64,000 nucleotides of DNA from Acidobacteriota bacterium (lineage in GTDB: Bacteria > Acidobacteriota > Thermoanaerobaculia > UBA5066): assembly GCA_029781975.1 (NCBI GenBank), contig JAKOVQ010000016.1, positions 186,001-250,000 on the forward strand. Reading direction: 5' to 3'. Below, piece by piece: positions 60,357 through 64,000 of the stretch. A program made the translations under genes and the position numbers. Positions within the stretch are counted from its first letter, which is position 1. The number at the start of each line of letters is the position of its first letter. The notes under the pieces are model-generated. The model saw only the letters and a program-made list of their open reading frames with translations. It was not told the origin of the DNA and did no database searches.

Positions 60357-60362
60357 TACCAT
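60357..60362 (+). promoter_or_regulatory. -10-like TACCAT six bases before the start codon
   Basis: TACCAT lies 6 nt before GTG 60369, without a Shine-Dalgarno. On the opposite strand it covers the ATG of a 12-codon ORF preceding the symporter. Confidence 0.35.
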
Positions 60363-60368
60363 CGGTCC

Positions 60369-60692
60369 GTGCCGGAGAGCGGGAAGCGGATCTTCACCTT
60401 CGAGCAGGCGCGCGAGCTCCTCCCCGAGGTGCGCGAGATGACCCGGCGGGCGCTCGAGGAGCTCTCCGGGCTCGACGAGGACGCCGACGACGGGGAGCGC
60501 GGCGACGAGGCCCGCCGCCTCGTGACGGCGTGGGCCCGGGCCGTCGAGGCGCTCGGGGCCGAGGCCAAGGGGACGTGGCTCGTCGACTTCGACTGCGGCT
60601 CCGGCTACTACTGCTGGCGCTGGCCCGAGGAGGCGCTCGAGTTCTTTCACGGCTACACCGAGGGGTTCGCGGGGCGGATGCGGATCCAGTGA
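60369..60692 (+). CDS. DUF2203 family protein
   Basis: A 107-aa soluble protein matching DUF2203: FTFEQARELLPEVREMTRRAL at the start, a helical middle with WARAVEALGAEAKGTWLVDFDC, and the C-terminal YYCWRWPEEALEFFHGYTEGFAGR. The family has no established function. The GTG start is 6 bp after TACCAT. It lies between two minus-strand genes and appears to be transcribed alone. Confidence 0.85.
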   Translation: MPESGKRIFTFEQARELLPEVREMTRRALEELSGLDEDADDGERGDEARRLVTAWARAVEALGAEAKGTWLVDFDCGSGYYCWRWPEEALEFFHGYTEGFAGRMRIQ

Positions 60693-60738
60693 CCGGGGCG
60701 CGCGGCGCGGCGGACGAGCGGCTCGGCCGCGCGGCGCC

Positions 60739-61218
60739 TCAGCGGTCCCGGACCTTCAGCGCGCCCCCCTCGATCGCCTCGATCCTGCGGCGGAGGTCGT
60801 CGGTGATCGCGACCTTCCGGTCCTCGTGCCAGTCCCAGCCGACCTGCACGGTCCGGCCCGACGCGACCAGCCGGACCTCCGAGTCGATCGAGGTCTGCCG
60901 CGACACGATCCGGTAGTCGAAGACGAACGACGTCGTCCCCAGCTCGGAGATCCGGCAGCCGACGAGGAGCGGCTCGCCGAGGAGGGCGGGCGAGTCGAAG
61001 TCGACCTCCGCGCGGGCGACGACGAACCCGACCCCGCGCGGGTCCCGTGGGGAGGCCGGCTGGGCCGGAGCGACGAGCGAGAGCCAGTAGCCGATCCGGG
61101 CCTGCTCGAAGTACGAGAGGTAGACGGCGTTGTTGACGTGTCCCATCGCGTCGAGGTCGCGGAACCAGACCTCGACCGGGAGGGCGAACGGGAAGTCCGG
61201 CAGCCTGACGTCTCGCAT
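60739..61218 (-). CDS. Acyl-CoA thioesterase, hotdog fold (4HBT family)
   Basis: A 159-aa hotdog-fold thioesterase of the YbgC/4-hydroxybenzoyl-CoA type. VEVWFRDLDAMGHVNNAVYLSYFEQARIGYW holds the catalytic Asp and the conserved HVNNAVY. VARAEVDFDSPALLGEPLLVGCRI completes the fold. It hydrolyses acyl-CoA thioesters; chain length is not evident. ATG 61218 was chosen because the much longer track frame is a shadow of the kinase-like gene. Confidence 0.9.
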   Translation of the reverse strand: MRDVRLPDFPFALPVEVWFRDLDAMGHVNNAVYLSYFEQARIGYWLSLVAPAQPASPRDPRGVGFVVARAEVDFDSPALLGEPLLVGCRISELGTTSFVFDYRIVSRQTSIDSEVRLVASGRTVQVGWDWHEDRKVAITDDLRRRIEAIEGGALKVRDR

Positions 61219-61220
61219 CG

Positions 61221-61239
61221 CGGGTGGACGATACACCCG
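61221..61239. promoter_or_regulatory. Inverted repeat in the thioesterase/kinase-like divergent gap
   Basis: CGGGTG-N7-CACCCG lies in the 43-bp gap between divergent starts. Its spacer carries TATCGT on the minus strand, a possible -10 for the thioesterase. It may be an operator shared by both genes. Confidence 0.4.
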
Positions 61240-61261
61240 GGAGCGGGCGCAAAATACGCCG

Positions 61262-62557
61262 ATGGGCAAGCCGGGGGAGCCCGATGAGGGGATCGACTCG
61301 CTCGTCGAGCGAGCCTTCCGGAGCGCCGCCCCGGACGAGCCTTCCGGGAGAAAGACGGTCCGTCCGGCGGGGGGTGCGGCGACGCCCCCGCCGACGGGGA
61401 CGATTCGCCTCGCCCCGGGCCAGCCCCAGCAGGCGGGGGCGGCGCCTCCCCGGGGCGGGGCGGAGGCGGCGTCGCTCATGGAGATGCTGCCGTTCGGCCT
61501 CCTCGTGACGGACCAGGCCGGGATGGTCCGGGCGACCAACGGCGTCGCCCGCAGGCTCTTCGGCGTGGGGGAGGGGGTCCTCGAGGGCCGGCGCGTCATC
61601 GACCTCTTCGAGCCGACGGACCGGGGCGCGCTCGCGAGCCTGATCGACGACGCCTTCCGGGGCCGTCCGGCCCGCGAGGTCCAGCTCGCCGCCCACGGAG
61701 TCCCCGGGCCGTTCCCCGCGTCGGTCTCGGCCGCCGGGGCGTTCGACGGCGACCGGCGCCTGCGCCAGGTGGTCTGGACCGTCCGGGAGAGCGCCGCGAG
61801 CCAGGCCGCGCTCGACGTGCAGGTGCACGGCTCGAAGGTCGAGGTGCTGGCCGAGCTCGGGCTCGAGCTGGGCCGGGAGGCGAGCCCCGTGATCGCCCGG
61901 ATCACCGAAGGGCTCGTCTCGGCGCAGCGGCTCCTTTCGCCCGACCCCGACGAGGTCCGCCAGGTCGACCGCGGCGCGCTCCGGGACAGGATCACCGACG
62001 CCACGAGCGGCGTCCTGAGGATCCAGGAGTTCGTGGCCGAGCTCGAGCGGTTCGCGGCAACGCCGCCCCTGAAGCTCGAGGCGGTCGACCCGGCCGAGAT
62101 CCTCGCGCGGGCGCAGAAGCTCCTGGCGCGCTCCCTGAGGAGCCATCGCGTCCGCCTCAGGAACGAGATGGACGACCCGGCGCCGAGGCTGCAGGCCGAC
62201 GCCTCGCGCCTGACGGAGATCGTCGTGAACCTCCTCCGGAACGCGCGCAACGCCCTCTCGCGGCGGTTCGACGGGGGCGACCCGGACGCCTCGGCCTCGA
62301 CGAAGCGGCTGATCATCGTCGAGTCGTTCGTGAAGGACCCGTACGTCGTCCTGGCCTTCTCCAACAACGGCGTCCCCGTCGCCGCCACGGACCAGGAGCG
62401 GATCTTCCTCCCGTCGTTCCAGGCCAGGGACCCGGACCGGACCGGCCTCGGGCTCCCGGAGACGGCGGCCCTGATGAAGCAGATGGGGGGGGCGATCCAG
62501 TGCGAGTCGCTCGGCGACGCCGGGACCCGCTTCCTCCTGACCCTCCCGCACGCCTGA
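61262..62557 (+). CDS. PAS and HATPase protein, degenerate histidine kinase-like
   Basis: A 431-aa cytosolic protein with no membrane segment. A low-complexity N-terminus (1-70) is followed by a PAS domain (about 72-180, LPFGLLVTDQAGMVRATNGVARRLFG). Next is a DHp-like helical pair and a C-terminal GHKL ATPase (about 300-431) with N-box EIVVNLLRNARNAL and G2-box DRTGLGLPETAALMKQMGG. The phosphoacceptor site reads LELGREASPV where AHEINNPL would be expected, so His is Arg205. The G1 box SNNGVPV lacks its Asp. It may bind ATP weakly or act as a regulator without autophosphorylation. Confidence 0.82.
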   Translation: MGKPGEPDEGIDSLVERAFRSAAPDEPSGRKTVRPAGGAATPPPTGTIRLAPGQPQQAGAAPPRGGAEAASLMEMLPFGLLVTDQAGMVRATNGVARRLFGVGEGVLEGRRVIDLFEPTDRGALASLIDDAFRGRPAREVQLAAHGVPGPFPASVSAAGAFDGDRRLRQVVWTVRESAASQAALDVQVHGSKVEVLAELGLELGREASPVIARITEGLVSAQRLLSPDPDEVRQVDRGALRDRITDATSGVLRIQEFVAELERFAATPPLKLEAVDPAEILARAQKLLARSLRSHRVRLRNEMDDPAPRLQADASRLTEIVVNLLRNARNALSRRFDGGDPDASASTKRLIIVESFVKDPYVVLAFSNNGVPVAATDQERIFLPSFQARDPDRTGLGLPETAALMKQMGGAIQCESLGDAGTRFLLTLPHA

Positions 62558-62597
62558 GGCGTCTCTCGCCGGAGGGCGAGGGGTCGCCGGTCCCGGC

Positions 62598-63182
62598 TCA
62601 GGCGATCCCGAGCGCCTTCCTCCCCGCGGGGCTCATCATGTCGGCGCTCCACGGCGGGTCCCAGACGAGCTGGACGTCCGCGTCCGAGACTCCCGGGATC
62701 CGCAGCACCTTCTGACGGGCGTCCGCCGCGATCGCGGGGCCCATCCCGCAGCCGGGCGCCGTGAGCGTCATCTTCACCGAGACGCGCGCCCCGCCCCGCG
62801 GCGCCTGCGAGACGACGAGGTCGTAGACCAGCCCCAGGTCGACGATGTTCACGGGGATCTCGGGGTCGTAGCAGTCCCTCAGGCGCGCCCAGACCGCCTC
62901 CTCGTCCACCGGTCCCGCAGCGGGGACCGCGGCGCCGGGAGCGGAGGACGGCCGCCCGCCTCGCCCGGGAGCCTCGCCGGCCGGCGCCAGCCCGAGGGCG
63001 TCCGCGTCGGCGGCCGAGACCCGGAAGAGGACGTCGTGTCCGGCGGCCCTCACGGTGTGGCTCCCGCCGAGGGACTGGAAGAGGAGGAGGGGCGTCCCGG
63101 CGTGCAGCGTCACGGGCCGGCCGCTCGGGATCTCGAGCGCGGGGCAGTCGCGAGAGAGGACGAGCGGCCGGGGCTCGGACAT
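62598..63182 (-). CDS. sufT: Fe-S cluster assembly protein SufT
   Basis: A 194-aa SufT. The N-terminal LSRDCPALEIPSGRPVTLHAGTPLLLFQSLGGSHTV extension is specific to SufT. The C-terminal MIP18/DUF59 domain has LRDCYDPEIPVNIVDLGLVYDL and KMTLTAPGCGMGP, with the conserved Cys. SufT assists Fe-S cluster maturation of client proteins. It lies 4 bp downstream of an MFS gene. The rest of the suf genes are not in the window. Confidence 0.93.
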   Translation of the reverse strand: MSEPRPLVLSRDCPALEIPSGRPVTLHAGTPLLLFQSLGGSHTVRAAGHDVLFRVSAADADALGLAPAGEAPGRGGRPSSAPGAAVPAAGPVDEEAVWARLRDCYDPEIPVNIVDLGLVYDLVVSQAPRGGARVSVKMTLTAPGCGMGPAIAADARQKVLRIPGVSDADVQLVWDPPWSADMMSPAGRKALGIA

Positions 63183-63186
63183 GGCG

Positions 63187-64000
63187 TCAGCTCCCTCCGG
63201 GGGCCCGGTCGAGCTCCGTGCGGGCCGGCTCGGCCGCCGGGCGCGAAAGGGCGAAAACCGCGACGAGGAACGCCACGACCTCGAGGACGAGGCCGGTCCC
63301 GTACGGGCCGATCGCGCCGTAGCGGAGGTAGACGTTCTCGCCCCAGAACGGTCCGACGATCCGGCCGAGCGACGAGAGCGACTGCCCCGCGCCCAGCACC
63401 TCCCCCTGCTCGCGCGAGGCGGCCGAGCGCGACAGGAGCGAGGCGAGCGACGGGTTGAGGATGCCGTTGCCGCAGGCGACGACCACGAGGACGGCCACGA
63501 GCGCCCAGAGGCTCCGGACGAGGAGGAGCGCGACGAACGAGAGGGCGATGAGGCCCGTTCCGACCGCGACGAGCCTCTGCTCTCCGAGCCGCGGGACGAG
63601 CCGCTTGAGGAGACCGCCCTGGACCGCGGCCCCGGTCACCCCGAGGACGACGAAGAGCCAGGCCACGGTCGACGGGCCGGCCGAGAAGCGCCCGGCGACG
63701 AACTGGGCGAACGTCGCCTCGAGGTTCGCGAAGGCCGTCGTCGCGACGAACGTCAGGACGAGGAGGGCTCCCACGGCCGGGCGCCGGGCGGCCGCCGCGA
63801 GGCTCGCGACGGGGAAGAGCGAGCGGGTCGGCCCCTGGGGCGGGCCCGGGGGGCGCGTCTCGGGGAGCTCGAGGAGGGCCCAGACGAACGCCGTGGCGGA
63901 GAGGGCGGCGGCGACGAGACCGGGCACCGCCTCGCCCGCCTTCACGGCGAACCCGCCGATGGCCGGGCCGAGGACGAAGCCGAGGCCGAACGCCATGCCG
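63187..64000 (-). CDS. MFS transporter, C-terminal part (truncated by window edge)
   Basis: The last 271 or so residues of a major facilitator superfamily transporter; its start lies beyond the window. It holds about eight membrane helices, including GFVLGPAIGGFAVKAG (the motif C region of drug/H+ antiporters), LPETRPP at the end of the first half, then the second six-helix bundle. TCR/TetA-like efflux proteins are the closest type by eye. Substrate is unknown. It appears co-transcribed with sufT. Confidence 0.85.
   Translation of the reverse strand, partial: GMAFGLGFVLGPAIGGFAVKAGEAVPGLVAAALSATAFVWALLELPETRPPGPPQGPTRSLFPVASLAAAARRPAVGALLVLTFVATTAFANLEATFAQFVAGRFSAGPSTVAWLFVVLGVTGAAVQGGLLKRLVPRLGEQRLVAVGTGLIALSFVALLLVRSLWALVAVLVVVACGNGILNPSLASLLSRSAASREQGEVLGAGQSLSSLGRIVGPFWGENVYLRYGAIGPYGTGLVLEVVAFLVAVFALSRPAAEPARTELDRAPGGS

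Noticed and set aside
60324-60650. 108-aa minus ORF opposite the DUF2203 gene
   Set aside because: It mirrors the conserved DUF2203 frame. Only its last 12 codons, which overlap the symporter CTG, were considered of interest.

Overview
The window is a GC-rich (roughly 70%, judged by eye), tightly packed bacterial chromosome segment that contains the replication origin. Gene content points to a diderm, DAP-type-peptidoglycan bacterium: Mpl and DapF, lipoproteins, and a fused outer-membrane beta-barrel protein. The mix of a complete bacillithiol operon, bactofilin, PdxST, SufT, DUF507, DUF2203, TrmFO and HslUV fits Acidobacteriota (for example Thermoanaerobaculia-like lineages) best. That assignment is an inference, and Myxococcota or other GC-rich diderms are not excluded. 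No rRNA, tRNA, CRISPR array, insertion sequence or prophage was seen, and no gene-free stretch exceeds about 235 bp.

Left arm (1-19840, almost all minus strand, reading away from the origin). A truncated adenosine deaminase at the window edge converges on bshC-bshB1-bshA, the complete bacillithiol pathway, preceded by a 32-codon leader ORF. Next is an ATP synthase operon (b', b, delta, alpha, gamma, beta, epsilon, plus a 92-aa unknown) that lacks the a and c subunits. A divergent CxxCxxCC protein follows. Then comes the classical origin-left block, listed here from the outside inward: bactofilin, parB, parA (with a near-consensus parS at its start), rsmG, mnmG, mnmE, yidC, yidD, rnpA, rpmH.

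Origin and right arm (19870-34205, plus strand). The block is dnaA, an AT-rich 233-bp dnaA-dnaN gap with a DnaA-trio-like element, then dnaN, recF, gyrB and gyrA. It is followed by a transaldolase-family protein without its catalytic residues, a DUF507 protein, and pdxR-pdxS-pdxT (PLP synthesis and its MocR-type regulator) coupled to an unusual acetyltransferase-like/SRPBCC-like protein.

Region 34247-39281 (minus) is an envelope module: a TPR lipoprotein, a secreted unknown protein, a 964-aa protein joining a zinc metallopeptidase, a beta-propeller and an outer-membrane barrel, and a metallo-hydrolase. From 39299 the plus-strand block dprA, topA, trmFO, xerC, hslV, hslU, Fn3 lipoprotein, dapF and FAH-family hydrolase follows. 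It is interrupted by minus-strand genes for a HEAT-repeat protein and two tandem methyltransferases. The end of the window holds mpl, a DUF1573 protein, secreted proteins of unknown role, a TetR regulator, a sodium:solute symporter without a canonical start, a DUF2203 protein, a thioesterase, a degenerate histidine-kinase-like protein, sufT and a truncated MFS transporter.

Two genome-style features recur. First, stop and start codons overlap as NTGA at about sixteen gene junctions, and five convergent gene pairs overlap at their 3' ends. Second, at least eight genes carry a -10-like hexamer only 5-9 nt upstream of the start codon and no clear Shine-Dalgarno sequence, which suggests leaderless transcripts. 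Other genes (dnaN, rpmH, gyrB, pdxS, the DUF1573 gene) have ordinary ribosome binding sites.
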